A stretch of 28,913 nucleotides of DNA from assembly GCA_002418705.1 (NCBI GenBank), contig DIEQ01000070.1:1-28913 (forward strand). Reading direction: 5' to 3'. Both the position numbers and the translations under genes were made by a program. This DNA comes from Mageeibacillus sp. UBA5770. Its GTDB lineage: Bacteria; Bacillota_A; Clostridia; Saccharofermentanales; Saccharofermentanaceae. This document shows, one piece after another, positions 15,977 to 24,916 of the stretch. Numbering within the stretch: position 1 is the first letter of the stretch; each line of letters opens with the position of its first letter. The notes below the pieces were generated by a model that did not search any database, was not told where the DNA came from, and saw only the letters and a list, made by a program, of their open reading frames with translations.

Positions 15977-16069
15977 TTATGCTGCGCGGCTTGCGCCTTT
16001 TCGGGTAATCCCCTGTGTTGGCGCTGTTTAGGGAACCCCGCAACCGGCGCCTTTTGGGGACGTAAATCC

Positions 16070-17071
16070 TTACTTTGCTTCTTCCGGTGTGAAGGGGAGG
16101 TCGACATCATACATCGGTACGATGGAGAACTTTCTGCCGGACAGGCCGGAGTGCTTGTTGTCCTTCGGGATGCGGCCGAAGAGAAGTGTCGTCGCGAATA
16201 GCTGCTGGAAGCGTACGCGTCCGCCGCTCTTGGAGGTGAAGTAACGGTTGTACTGGTTGCGGCCGTAGTTGCCGTCGCCGAGGATCGGGTGACCGAGGTG
16301 GGCGAACTGTGCGCGGATCTGGTGTGTCCGGCCGGTGACAAGCTCGACTTCGATCTCGCTGACATCTTCGTTGTCCGGTCCGATGTTCTTGATGACCTTG
16401 AGGACACGGTAGCGGGAGGTGATCGGGAGGTCGCCTTCTTCGGCTATATCATGGATATAGACGTCGCCGTTGCCCGGCTTCTCAAGATAAGCGCTGACTT
16501 CCTTCATGATGGTCTCATCGACGCAGATGCAGGGGTCGCCGACGGTTGGTACGCCTCTGACCAGGCAGCGGTAACGCTTGGTGATCAGGTTCAGCTTGAA
16601 AAGTGCGATCGCGTGCTCTAAGTTCTCCTTGCCCTTGGCAAGAAGGACAAGGCCGCCCGTGTTCATGTCAATCCGGTGGCACAGATCGATGTCCGGGTTC
16701 TTCTGGTCCCTGCGGATGAGATCGATGAGGGCCGGTCCCTCGGTTCCTTTGCCGGAGTGTACGGCAAGGCCCTGGCGCTTATTGACCATCAGGAGGCGGT
16801 TGGTCTCCGATACAATCTTGTAATCGGCAAGGCCGGTCGTGTTGACGGCGACCGGTGCGGACTTGATGAAGTTCTCGTCGGGGAGCCACAGTTCGACATG
16901 GTCGCCTGTATATACGGGGCAGTCTTCACTGATTTTCTTGCCGTTGATTCGAATATCCTTATGGCGCAGCGCCTTCTGGAGGATGGCCGGCGTGAGCATT
17001 TCAAACTCGCCTATTGCGACGCGGATCACGTGTTTTCCGTCTTTTTCGGCGGACACGATAAAACTTTTCAT
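16070..17071 (-). CDS. RluA-family 23S rRNA/tRNA pseudouridine synthase
   Basis: A 333-residue protein with an N-terminal S4-like RNA-binding region (about 24-63, with ALRHKDIRINGKK) and a pseudouridine synthase domain. The catalytic motif reads CHRIDMNTGGLVLLAKG (131-147) with Asp 135, matching the family's HR-(L/I)-D-x-x-T-(S/G)-G. VNGRTHQIR-type sequence appears as VTGRTHQIRAQFAHLGHPILGDGNYG near the C-terminus. Family members convert uridines in 23S rRNA (RluC, RluD) or other RNAs; the exact site cannot be assigned. AGGTAAG precedes the ATG. It stands alone on the minus strand, divergent from ddl and ending towards the bidirectional terminator. No convincing promoter was found upstream of it. 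Confidence 0.9.
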   Translation of the reverse strand: MKSFIVSAEKDGKHVIRVAIGEFEMLTPAILQKALRHKDIRINGKKISEDCPVYTGDHVELWLPDENFIKSAPVAVNTTGLADYKIVSETNRLLMVNKRQGLAVHSGKGTEGPALIDLIRRDQKNPDIDLCHRIDMNTGGLVLLAKGKENLEHAIALFKLNLITKRYRCLVRGVPTVGDPCICVDETIMKEVSAYLEKPGNGDVYIHDIAEEGDLPITSRYRVLKVIKNIGPDNEDVSEIEVELVTGRTHQIRAQFAHLGHPILGDGNYGRNQYNRYFTSKSGGRVRFQQLFATTLLFGRIPKDNKHSGLSGRKFSIVPMYDVDLPFTPEEAK

Positions 17072-17224
17072 TCTTACCTGATGCTTTCTGCCTCATCGTT
17101 GAGACTATGGATCTGACCTGTTGTAAAAAACTCTACCCCTTATAATATCAGAGCATGAGGGGTCGGGTCGATACCCAACTTGCACTATGATGTAGATTTA
17201 GTAAAGATTTATCTGTGTATGATG

Positions 17225-17233
17225 TGGTATTAT
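17225..17233 (+). promoter_or_regulatory. Possible extended -10 promoter for ddl-murI
   Basis: TGGTATTAT at 17225-17233 matches an extended -10 (TGn-TATTAT). The best -35-like hexamer, TTTATC, is only 14 bases upstream, so the call rests on the extended -10. It would give a leader of about 115 bases before ddl. A second TATAAT at about 17140 also lacks a good -35. The rest of the 281-base gap between the divergent genes shows nothing more. Confidence 0.35.
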
Positions 17234-17352
17234 GCTCCCGTTTTGCAGATTCGTGGTAAAATAAGAACTGATTTGCGCTCATTTCGGCAGCTGGAATGTT
17301 TTCCATTGCCAAATCCTCGGCAGATCGATTCCATATATAGGAGGCCTGTATT

Positions 17353-18447
17353 ATGGCTAAAAAAGTACTGGTCCTGTTCGGCGGAGTATCGACGGAGCAT
17401 CTGATCTCCTGCCGCTCTGCATGCAACATTCTTTCCGGCCTGCGCGGGGCGGGATATTCCGTTATCCGGGTTGGCATTACCAAGGACGGACGCTGGGGCA
17501 GATTTGACGGTGCGGACGAAGACATCCGTGATATGAAGTGGGCTGATCACTTGACCTTTTCGCCGATTACGGGGACCTCCCCGGTATCGGTTCGTGATTT
17601 TATTATTGCAGCCGCGGGCGGGGAAGTGCCGGATGTGATTTTCCCTGCGGTACATGGCATTAACTGTGAAGACGGGTCTCTCCAGGGACTTCTTGAGCTC
17701 TCCGGATTCCCTTACGTCGGCAGCGGCGTCCTGGCGTCGGCGGTACTCATGGATAAGCTCTATGCGAAGCGGATTTTCGCCAGGGCACGCATTCCCCAGT
17801 GCCGGTATACTTCGGCGACACGCCTGCAGATCCATAAGGATCCCGCCGGTGTTGCCGGCAAGGTCGCTGCGGAGATTGGATTCCCCTGTTTCCTCAAGCC
17901 GTCCAACGGAGGGTCTTCGGTCGGCACAATGCGTGCCGATGATCTCGCCGGTCTCGAGAAAGCGATCGTAGAAGTCGCACAGTATGACCGCAATGTAATA
18001 ATTGAAGAGTATATACACGCACGCGAGATTGAAGTGGCCGTCATGGGCAATGAGAAGCCTCTTGCTTCTGTTGCCGGTGAGATCGCGACCGATGAGAGTG
18101 TGCCCTTCTATGATTACCAGACCAAGTATTTCAGCTCCTCCGGGGCGAATGTATATCTTCCGGCTCAGCTTGACGACAAGATGATGCAGCGCGTCAGGAA
18201 GCTGGCTGTCAAGGCTTATAAGCTTGCCGGCGCGGGCGGACTGTCGCGCGTTGATTTTTTCCTCGACAGGGAGAACGGCAGCCTGTATTTGAATGAGATC
18301 AATACGCTGCCCGGATTCACTTCGATCAGTCTTTATCCGAAGGCATGGGAAGCATCCGGCGTACCGCTTGATAAGCTCATGAAGAAGCTCGTCGGCTATG
18401 CGCTGGCTGAAGCAGAGAGTAAAAGACGAGTGGAGTGTATTGAATGA
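17353..18447 (+). CDS. ddl: D-alanine--D-alanine ligase
   Basis: A 364-residue ATP-grasp enzyme with AGGAGG at 17339-17344 before the ATG. It joins two D-alanines for the peptidoglycan stem peptide. Visible landmarks are GGVSTEH (10-16, with Glu 15), AVHGINCEDGSLQGLLE (99-115), the ATP-binding LKPSNGGSSVG (181-191), VIIEEYIHAREIEV (215-228), FYDYQTKY (252-259) and the metal-binding NEINTLPGFT (314-323). The YDYxxKY segment is that of D-Ala-D-Ala ligases and not of the D-lactate ligases of VanA/VanB type. Minor oddities are EHLISC where EHEVS is common, and CEDG where GEDG is common. The stop overlaps the murI start (ATGA), placing two D-amino-acid cell-wall genes in one coupled unit. Confidence 0.95.
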   Translation: MAKKVLVLFGGVSTEHLISCRSACNILSGLRGAGYSVIRVGITKDGRWGRFDGADEDIRDMKWADHLTFSPITGTSPVSVRDFIIAAAGGEVPDVIFPAVHGINCEDGSLQGLLELSGFPYVGSGVLASAVLMDKLYAKRIFARARIPQCRYTSATRLQIHKDPAGVAGKVAAEIGFPCFLKPSNGGSSVGTMRADDLAGLEKAIVEVAQYDRNVIIEEYIHAREIEVAVMGNEKPLASVAGEIATDESVPFYDYQTKYFSSSGANVYLPAQLDDKMMQRVRKLAVKAYKLAGAGGLSRVDFFLDRENGSLYLNEINTLPGFTSISLYPKAWEASGVPLDKLMKKLVGYALAEAESKRRVECIE

Positions 18448-19355
18448 ACAGCGAAGTACAGGGAGCAGGTCCCGTGATTTCAGAGCTCCTGAAGGATACA
18501 GCCTCCGACACCCGCCCCATCGGCGTATTTGATTCCGGTATCGGCGGACTGACGGTCCTGAAGGAAATATGGAGCGAATTGCCCGGTGAAAGCACGATTT
18601 ATTTCGGCGATAACGGGCGGATGCCTTACGGCACCAAATCCCATGACACAATTGTCAAATATTCCCTCGAAAACATGTATTTTCTTCTGGAAAACAACGT
18701 AAAAATGATTGTCATTGCCTGTAACTCTGCAAGCGCCCATGCCTATGACGCCGTCCGCGCCAGGGCAAAGGTTCCGGTAGTGGAGGTTATTACTCCCGGC
18801 GCAGCCTGTGCGGTCAGTACAACGGTTACGGGACGCATAGGAATTATTGCCACACGTGCGACAGTGAACAGCGGAGTATATAAGGTGGCGGTAGAAGAGG
18901 CGGCCCGCAGTCTTCTCGCTCAGGATAAGAATAAAGAGGCTCTGGCTGACCTGTATGTTGAGCAGGCTGCCTGCCCGATATTCGTGTCACTGGCTGAAGA
19001 AGGCTGGTGGGATACACAGATTACGCATCTGGCGGCTGAGGAATACCTGAAGGATCTGAAGAAGAACCGGATCGACACACTGATTCTCGGATGTACGCAT
19101 TATCCGCTCCTGACCCGCACGATCGCGGATGTCATGGGGCCTGACACCTCGCTTATCAATGCCGGTGCCAGTGTGGCGCAGAAGGTCAGGGAAGTCCTGG
19201 ATACGAATCATCTGCGGAATTTGTCCGGACAAGAACCGGAGCGTCGGTTCTACACGAGCGACGATCCTCAGATGTTCGAGGAGCTGGCCGCTCCTTTTCT
19301 GGGGGGCGGAAGTCCGTCGGGCACCTGCAGGGTCCGTACAGAAAATGCAAATTAA
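18444..19355 (+). CDS. murI: Glutamate racemase
   Basis: A 303-residue protein beginning on the ATGA overlap with ddl. It makes D-glutamate for peptidoglycan. VFDSGIGGLTVL (28-39), FGDNGRMPYG (54-63), IACNSAS (91-97) with catalytic Cys 93, and LGCTHYPLL (215-223) with catalytic Cys 217 are the family signatures; both cysteines are present. About 25 extra residues stand before the conserved core, longer than usual, but the coupled ATG and a GGAG upstream support the start; a shorter start is possible. Its neighbours ddl and the DUF1934 gene fit a cell-wall precursor operon. Confidence 0.95.
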   Translation: MNSEVQGAGPVISELLKDTASDTRPIGVFDSGIGGLTVLKEIWSELPGESTIYFGDNGRMPYGTKSHDTIVKYSLENMYFLLENNVKMIVIACNSASAHAYDAVRARAKVPVVEVITPGAACAVSTTVTGRIGIIATRATVNSGVYKVAVEEAARSLLAQDKNKEALADLYVEQAACPIFVSLAEEGWWDTQITHLAAEEYLKDLKKNRIDTLILGCTHYPLLTRTIADVMGPDTSLINAGASVAQKVREVLDTNHLRNLSGQEPERRFYTSDDPQMFEELAAPFLGGGSPSGTCRVRTENAN

Positions 19356-19370
19356 GAGAGGGATCCATAT

Positions 19371-19817
19371 ATGAAGGTACAGATCAGTATCGCAAGCGAC
19401 GGCGCCGACTCACTTATGTATGCAGCCGAAATGACCATTGTTAAAGATACGGTGGTTTTGACCTGGACGCAGCTCCCCGGCCCGGAAGAGACTCAGCCTG
19501 CCGGGTTTTGCCTCACATATATGCGGCCGGGCAAGGTGCTGAGGATTTTGCGCTCGGGAGATTATCAGACCGACCTTACTTTTACGGAAGGACAGCGCAC
19601 CCGGGGTACTCTTATTTTACAGGAGGGCAGCTTCATGATGGAGATTGAGACACGGCAGATCATTTTACCGGATCGCCTGTGGTCATATGAAGGGTCCGGC
19701 TCCGGGGCAGCATGCGTCGATGGGGAAGACGATACCATCATTCTGCGGTATAATATGCTTCTTATGGATCAGGAACCGATCAGTAAAGAGATAGCAATTC
19801 ATGTTTTTCTTGATTAG
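19371..19817 (+). CDS. DUF1934 family protein (YwiB-like)
   Basis: A 148-residue protein with GAGAGGG before the ATG, 15 bases after murI. It is rich in predicted beta strands: alternating polar and hydrophobic residues in VQISIASDG, MTIVKDTVVLTW, TRGTLILQEGSFMMEIETRQI and a C-terminal DTIILRYNMLLMDQE...EIAIHVF. This matches the small calycin-like beta-barrel DUF1934 family found in Bacillota, typified by B. subtilis YwiB. The biochemical function is unknown. It has no signal peptide, so it is likely cytoplasmic. It is the last gene of the ddl-murI run; rpmF has its own promoter behind it. Confidence 0.8.
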   Translation: MKVQISIASDGADSLMYAAEMTIVKDTVVLTWTQLPGPEETQPAGFCLTYMRPGKVLRILRSGDYQTDLTFTEGQRTRGTLILQEGSFMMEIETRQIILPDRLWSYEGSGSGAACVDGEDDTIILRYNMLLMDQEPISKEIAIHVFLD

Positions 19818-19862
19818 AAGCAAATTTTAAGGTAAAATCATTAAAAACATTCACGGATTTGC

Positions 19863-19892
19863 TTGACAAGAGTCGGCATCGTGTATGATAAT
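19863..19892 (+). promoter_or_regulatory. Promoter for rpmF
   Basis: A consensus TTGACA at 19863-19868 and GATAAT at 19887-19892 are 18 bases apart. The transcript would start near 19899 and carry a leader of about 75 bases before rpmF. TGATAA with a 17-base spacer is an alternative -10 register. Confidence 0.7.
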
Positions 19893-19899
19893 ATCATTC

Positions 19900-19950
19900 G
19901 CGCCTCAGCACAAATTGTGGCGCCGATATATGTCGGAGAAGGTCTCTGAC
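19900..19950 (+). promoter_or_regulatory. Structured rpmF leader with competing hairpins
   Basis: Three pairings are visible in the leader: GCGCC (19900-19904) with GGCGC (19919-19923); CCGAT (19923-19927) with GTCGG (19932-19936); and an eight-base-pair stem from GTCGGAGA (19932-19939) with TCTCTGAC (19943-19950), loop AGG, one G-U pair. The last two share GTCGG and cannot form together. The rpmF ribosome binding site lies just downstream, unpaired in either state. This could be an L32 autoregulatory leader, but that is inference. Confidence 0.4.
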
Positions 19951-19973
19951 AGGTAAGTGATGGAGGTGGATAC

Positions 19974-20159
19974 ATGGCAAATCCAAAGCGCAAATGGTCA
20001 AAGGCAAGAACTTCTCGTCATAGAAGTGCGTGGAAGCTCAGCGTGCCCGGACTCGTAGAGTGCCCACAGTGTCACATAAAGATGCTGCGTCATAAGGTCT
20101 GCAAGACCTGCGGTTATCTGGATGGCAAGGAAATTGTCAAGATCGAAGTTACGGCTTAA
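19974..20159 (+). CDS. rpmF: 50S ribosomal protein L32
   Basis: A 61-residue basic protein, the usual L32 length, with GGAGGTGG just before its ATG. The N-terminus MANPKRKWSKARTSRHRSAW is the typical L32 pattern, and CPQC (30-33 region) plus CKTCGY form the four-cysteine zinc ribbon (the C+ form). It is part of the large ribosomal subunit. In many bacteria rpmF lies between yceD and plsX; here neither is adjacent, and rpmF sits between a DUF1934 gene and a DUF512 gene with its own promoter and terminator. Confidence 0.97.
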   Translation: MANPKRKWSKARTSRHRSAWKLSVPGLVECPQCHIKMLRHKVCKTCGYLDGKEIVKIEVTA

Positions 20160-20192
20160 TTATTTAGCCGGATAAGACAGCTTTCAAGAATG

Positions 20193-20229
20193 GCAGTGCG
20201 GATCTCTACACAGGACGCACTGCTTTTTT
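20193..20229 (+). terminator. Intrinsic terminator after rpmF
   Basis: GCAGTGCG (20193-20200) pairs perfectly with CGCACTGC (20216-20223) around a 15-base loop and is followed by six T. It lies 33 bases behind the rpmF stop. Confidence 0.9.
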
Positions 20230-20290
20230 GTTGGCTCAGAACGCATGAGAAGAACACAGATTCTGCATCATGGGTAAAGGAGATCGCGGT

Positions 20291-21721
20291 TTGGCGGTTA
20301 ATAAAGAAAATAATCGACGCATATCTGATGTGCTGCCCGGCAGCATAGCTGATGAGCTCGGGATTGTACCCGGGGACATACTCCTCTCCATTGACGGGGA
20401 AGAGGTCCGGGATATTTTTGATTACCGCATGCGCGTCATGAGCGAGAAGCTCATCGTTACCTTTCGCCAGCAGGATGGTTCTCTTTTTGAAGCGCAGATC
20501 GAAAAGGACGAAGAAGACGAACTCGGGATGAGCTTTGAGGAGCCCCTGCTCGATGCCTGTTCTTCGTGCAGGAACGGCTGCGTGTTCTGTTTTATCGACC
20601 AGCTGCCGAAGGGTATGCGGCCGTCCCTGTATTTCAAGGACGATGATCTCCGCATGTCTTTTTTGACGGGCAATTACGTGACGCTCACCAATCTTTCGGA
20701 TGAAGAGTTTGACAGGGTACTCTCGTACCATCTTTCTCCGATGAATGTCTCGGTACATGCTGCGGACCCGGAAGTCAGAAAGAAGATGATGCGCAACCGC
20801 TTTGCGGGGAACATCATGGAACGCCTGCAGCGCATTGTCGCGGCCGGCATTTCGCTGAACTGCCAGATCGTGCTTTGCCCGGGACTGAATGACGGTGCCG
20901 TACTCGACAATACGCTTACCGAGCTCTCAGGGCTCGGTGATAAGCTTTGCTCGATCGCAGTCGTACCGGTCGGCATTACAAAGTTCCGCGATGAGAATCA
21001 TCTATTTAAGCTATCTCTTTTTAACGAAGCAACAGCCTCTGCCGTCCTCGATCTTGTGAAGAACTGGCAGAAGTACTTCCTGAAGACGCGCGGCGAGAGG
21101 ATTTTCTTTGCTGCGGATGAGTTCTTCCTGCGGGCCGAAAGGCCGATTCCCGCACCTTCGTGGTATGAGGGATTTCCGCAGCTCGAGAACGGCGTCGGCC
21201 TCATCAGTGAGCACAGACGGCAGATGCGGGCAGGGCTTTCCGCCAGGAAGCGCAAAAAGGTGGCAATAAGCACAAAGAACAGTGCCGGCCGCCCCCTTGT
21301 TATGGTGCTATCTGGCGTAGATGCAAAACCCTACCTGAATTCGTTTGCCGAACAGATTGCTGTGCTTTATAATATCAATTTGGAAGTCAGGGCAGTGGTC
21401 AACCGGTTTTTCGGCGATACGATCACCGTTACGGGCCTTCTGACAGGGCAGGATATCGTCCATGCCATCGAAGAAGACCGCTGCACAGGCAGGAAGGATC
21501 CGGATGTGATCCTGCTGCCGGACTGTACACTTAAGGCAGACGAGGATATATTCCTTGATGATATGACAGTAAATGAGCTCAGGGAGAAGATCTCCATACC
21601 GGTTATTATCAACCGGCCGACCGGAGAAGGCCTTCTTGCAGCATTAGATGAATACACCGGTCTTTTTGTTCGAAAAGGGCGTCAGAGATCACCAAAGTGG
21701 GGTATCAGAAACGATGAGTAA
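20291..21721 (+). CDS. DUF512 family radical SAM protein with N-terminal PDZ-like domain
   Basis: A TTG start at 20291 is preferred since AAAGGAGAT ends eight bases before it; an in-frame ATG at 20270 lies upstream of that site and has none of its own. The protein is then 476 residues. Residues 10-45 (ISDVLPGSIADELGIVPGDILLSIDGEEV) form a PDZ-like fold, followed by CSSCRNGCVFC (90-100), whose CX3CX2C (Cys 93, 97, 100) is the radical SAM cluster motif. The C-terminal half (DUF512) includes FFAADEFFLRAERPIP and a late ITVTGLLTGQDI segment. The family is conserved in Gram-positive and photosynthetic bacteria, often beside der; its reaction is unknown. It overlaps der by eight bases. Confidence 0.85.
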   Translation: MAVNKENNRRISDVLPGSIADELGIVPGDILLSIDGEEVRDIFDYRMRVMSEKLIVTFRQQDGSLFEAQIEKDEEDELGMSFEEPLLDACSSCRNGCVFCFIDQLPKGMRPSLYFKDDDLRMSFLTGNYVTLTNLSDEEFDRVLSYHLSPMNVSVHAADPEVRKKMMRNRFAGNIMERLQRIVAAGISLNCQIVLCPGLNDGAVLDNTLTELSGLGDKLCSIAVVPVGITKFRDENHLFKLSLFNEATASAVLDLVKNWQKYFLKTRGERIFFAADEFFLRAERPIPAPSWYEGFPQLENGVGLISEHRRQMRAGLSARKRKKVAISTKNSAGRPLVMVLSGVDAKPYLNSFAEQIAVLYNINLEVRAVVNRFFGDTITVTGLLTGQDIVHAIEEDRCTGRKDPDVILLPDCTLKADEDIFLDDMTVNELREKISIPVIINRPTGEGLLAALDEYTGLFVRKGRQRSPKWGIRNDE

Positions 21722-23036
21722 ACCAGTTGTAGCGATTATCGGGCGTCCAAACGTCGGTAAGTCCTCTTTTTTTAATGCGCTTATCGGCGAGCGTGTTTCG
21801 ATTGTCGACGACAAGCCGGGCGTCACGCGTGACCGTATTTACGCTCAGGCGACATGGCGCGACCGCGATTTCCTCCTGATTGATACCGGCGGTATTGAGC
21901 CGGTTACCGACGATTCCATCCTCAAAAGCATGCGTGCGCAGGCGGAAATCGCCATGGAGACAGCGGACGTCATTCTTTTCATGTGTGACCTGAAGTCAGG
22001 CCTTACGGCATCTGACCACGATATAGCGATCATGCTCCGTAAATCCAAGCGCCCGGTTGTTGTCTGCGTCAATAAAGTTGACCACGTCGGTGCGCTTCCC
22101 GCAGAGCTTTATGAGTTCTATAATCTCGGCCTTGGCGATATCTATCCGATCTCGGCTTCACACCGTCTCGGAATCGGCGAGCTCCTCGATGTATTATTTG
22201 ATCATTTTCCGGAGAGAACTTCTGAGGATGAAGATGATGAGACGATCCGCGTTGCGCTGATCGGCAAGCCGAATGCCGGCAAGTCTTCTCTGTCCAATAA
22301 GATGACGGGTGAAGAGCGCTCGATCGTATCGGCTATTCCCGGCACGACCCGCGACGCGATTGACTCCGTCATTGAGAATAAGCATGGTACATTTACAATC
22401 ATTGATACGGCGGGACTTCGCAAGAAGAGCCGCATCGACGACAATATCGAGAAGTACAGCATGATCCGTTCACTGGCCGCAATCGAGCGCGCCAATGTCT
22501 GTGTCATCCTGATTGACGCCTCCGAAGGTGTTACCGAACAGGACACCAAGGTCGCAGGATATGCCCACAACGGCGGCAAGGCTTGTATCATCGCCGTTAA
22601 TAAGTGGGACTTGATTGAGAAGGTTACGGGCACGCTTGAGGCGACGGAAAGGGATATCCGCGAGCGCTTTTCCTTTATGTCCTATGCGCCGATTATTTTC
22701 CTGTCCGCCAAGACCGGGCAGCGTGTCGACAAGCTGTATGACCTGATCAAGAAGGTCCATGAATCAGCCGGCAAGCGCCTTACGACAGGCATGCTCAACG
22801 ATATACTCGCGGAAGCGACGGCGATGGTTCCCACGCCGCAGGACAAGGGTAAGCACCTGAAGATCTATTATGGTACGCAGGTGGCGACACATCCGCCGCA
22901 ATTTGTTCTTTTTGTAAATGACAAGGAGCTTATGCACTTTTCATATGAGCGGTATCTGGAGAACCAGTTCCGCAAGAATTTCGGATTTGAGGGAACTCCT
23001 CTGCGCTTCTATCTGCGCCAGAAGGAAAAGGAATAA
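21714..23036 (+). CDS. der: Ribosome-associated GTPase Der (EngA)
   Basis: The start at 21714 gives MSKPVVAIIGRPNVGKSSFFN, the normal N-terminus; an earlier in-frame ATG at 21648 lies deep in the DUF512 gene. The 440-residue protein has two GTPase domains: GRPNVGKSS (10-18), DTGG and NKVD in the first, and GKPNAGKSS, DTAGLRKKS and NKWD in the second, followed by a C-terminal KH-like domain ending FRKNFGFEGTPLRFYLRQKEKE. The two-domain layout is unique to Der, which acts in 50S subunit assembly. It overlaps the DUF512 gene by eight bases and is followed by typA after 21 bases. Confidence 0.97.
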   Translation: MSKPVVAIIGRPNVGKSSFFNALIGERVSIVDDKPGVTRDRIYAQATWRDRDFLLIDTGGIEPVTDDSILKSMRAQAEIAMETADVILFMCDLKSGLTASDHDIAIMLRKSKRPVVVCVNKVDHVGALPAELYEFYNLGLGDIYPISASHRLGIGELLDVLFDHFPERTSEDEDDETIRVALIGKPNAGKSSLSNKMTGEERSIVSAIPGTTRDAIDSVIENKHGTFTIIDTAGLRKKSRIDDNIEKYSMIRSLAAIERANVCVILIDASEGVTEQDTKVAGYAHNGGKACIIAVNKWDLIEKVTGTLEATERDIRERFSFMSYAPIIFLSAKTGQRVDKLYDLIKKVHESAGKRLTTGMLNDILAEATAMVPTPQDKGKHLKIYYGTQVATHPPQFVLFVNDKELMHFSYERYLENQFRKNFGFEGTPLRFYLRQKEKE

Positions 23037-23057
23037 GGGAAGAGGTAACACATCTTT

Positions 23058-24890
23058 ATGGCAAAAATTGAAAATCTCCGCAACATAGCTATTATCGCCC
23101 ACGTTGACCACGGTAAAACAACCATCGTAGACGCCATGCTCCAGCAGGCCGGTATCTATCGTGAAAACGAGCAGGTTATTGATTGCGTAATGGATTCAAA
23201 CGCACTTGAAAGAGAGCGCGGCATCACGATCCTTGCCAAGAATACAGCCATTACTTACAAGGGCTTCCGCATCAACGTCGTTGACACACCCGGCCATGCG
23301 GACTTCGGCGGCGAAGTTGAGCGTGTTCTTAAGATGGTTGACGGTGTTCTCCTTGTTGTCGACGCCTATGACGGCCCGATGCCCCAGACCCGCTTTGTTC
23401 TGCGCAAGGCTCTCGAGATGGGCCTCAAGCCGATCGTCTGTATCAACAAGATTGACCGTCCCGATGCCCGTCCCGTCGAAGTAGTCGACATGGTCCTCGA
23501 GCTTTTCATAGAGCTTGGCGCCGATGACGAGCAGCTTGAATTCCCGATCGTATTCTCTTCCGGCAAGATGGGCGTATCCTGTCTTACCCTCGAAGAATTC
23601 GAAGAAGGAAAAGCTGTTGATTTCCAGCCTCTCCTTGATTCAATCGTTGAGTCTATCCCCTGTCCGGAGGGCGACAATGAAGCCCCCCTGCAGCTCCTTA
23701 TATCCAATATCGACTCTGACCCTTATATCGGAAGAATCGCCATCGGACGTGTTGAGCGCGGTACTATCCGTCAGGCTCAGAACGTCGTTGTCTGCGGTTT
23801 TGACGACAACTCGACCAAGTCTGCCCGTATCGTCAAGCTAATGCGTTTCCAGGGACTTGGCAAGCTCGAAGTCCAGGAGGGCACCGTCGGCGAGATCGTC
23901 TGTGTCGCAGGTATACCTGATATCAACATCGGTGACACCGTCTGTGATTCAGGCTGCATCGAGCCGCTTCCTTTCGTCAATATTGACGAGCCGACGATCT
24001 CCATGACTTTTTCCGTCAATAACAGCCCCTTTGCAGGCAAGGAAGGCAAGTTTGTTACTTCAAGGCATCTGCGTGACCGTCTTTTCCGTGAGATGGAGAC
24101 CAACGTCTCCATGCGTCTGGAAGAAACCGATACGACTGAGGCTTTCAACGTCAAGGGCAGGGGAGAGCTCCATCTTTCCATCCTGATCGAGACCATGCGC
24201 CGTGAAGGGTATGAGTTCCAGGTATCCAAGCCCAAGGTTATTCTCAAGGAAGTCAACGGCGTCCTGCATGAACCTGTTGAGATGCTTCTTGTTGACGTTC
24301 CCGAGGAATTCGTCGGACCGGTTATCGAGAAGCTCGGCCAGCGCAGAGCTGAAATGATTAACATGCTGCCTCCCGAGAAGGGATACAGCCGCATGGAGTT
24401 CAAGGTTCCGACCAGAGGAATCATCGGCTACCGTTCGGAGTTTTTGACCGACACTAAGGGCAATGGTATAATGAACAGCGTTATATGCGGATTTGAACCG
24501 TACGCAGGCGAGATCGAGACACGTACACACGGTGTTCTGATCGCTTTCGAGACAGGCGTATCCGTTATCTACGGTCTGTATAACGCACAGGAGCGCGGAT
24601 ATCTCTTCATCGGAGCCGGCACACCGGTCTATGAGGGCATGATTGTCGGAGCGAACCCGAAGAATGAAGACGTCGTCGTCAATGTCTGCAAGCGCAAACA
24701 GCTGACGAATACACGTTCTTCCGGTAATGATGACGCACTGCGCCTTGTACCGCCCGCACAGTTCAGCCTCGAGCAGTGTCTTGAATTCATTGCCGATGAC
24801 GAGCTCTGTGAGGTTACTCCCAAGAACATCCGGCTTCGCAAGAGAATCCTTAACACGGATATGCGTATGAAGAATAGAAACAAGAAATAA
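23058..24890 (+). CDS. typA: Ribosome-binding GTPase TypA/BipA
   Basis: A 610-residue translation-factor-type GTPase. AHVDHGKTT (14-22), [16 protein letters not shown] and [10 protein letters not shown] are the G1, G3 and G4 motifs; the EF-G-like domains follow, and the C-terminal domain contains [20 protein letters not shown] and [12 protein letters not shown], which are TypA-specific. BipA/TypA assists ribosome assembly and stress adaptation. The ATG has AGAGG at 23041-23045 about twelve bases upstream, a rather long spacing. It lies directly behind der, so two ribosome GTPases share this part of the operon. Confidence 0.97.
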   Translation: MAKIENLRNIAIIAHVDHGKTTIVDAMLQQAGIYRENEQVIDCVMDSNALERERGITILAKNTAITYKGFRINVVDTPGHADFGGEVERVLKMVDGVLLVVDAYDGPMPQTRFVLRKALEMGLKPIVCINKIDRPDARPVEVVDMVLELFIELGADDEQLEFPIVFSSGKMGVSCLTLEEFEEGKAVDFQPLLDSIVESIPCPEGDNEAPLQLLISNIDSDPYIGRIAIGRVERGTIRQAQNVVVCGFDDNSTKSARIVKLMRFQGLGKLEVQEGTVGEIVCVAGIPDINIGDTVCDSGCIEPLPFVNIDEPTISMTFSVNNSPFAGKEGKFVTSRHLRDRLFREMETNVSMRLEETDTTEAFNVKGRGELHLSILIETMRREGYEFQVSKPKVILKEVNGVLHEPVEMLLVDVPEEFVGPVIEKLGQRRAEMINMLPPEKGYSRMEFKVPTRGIIGYRSEFLTDTKGNGIMNSVICGFEPYAGEIETRTHGVLIAFETGVSVIYGLYNAQERGYLFIGAGTPVYEGMIVGANPKNEDVVVNVCKRKQLTNTRSSGNDDALRLVPPAQFSLEQCLEFIADDELCEVTPKNIRLRKRILNTDMRMKNRNKK

Positions 24891-24916
24891 GAGCCTCGAG
24901 AGGAGCACTGACTGGT

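Noticed and set aside
17230..18651. Long minus-strand open frame (473 codons) opposite ddl
   Set aside because: It lies antisense to the clear ddl gene, has no ribosome binding site or family motif, and its length follows from the codon use of the real gene.
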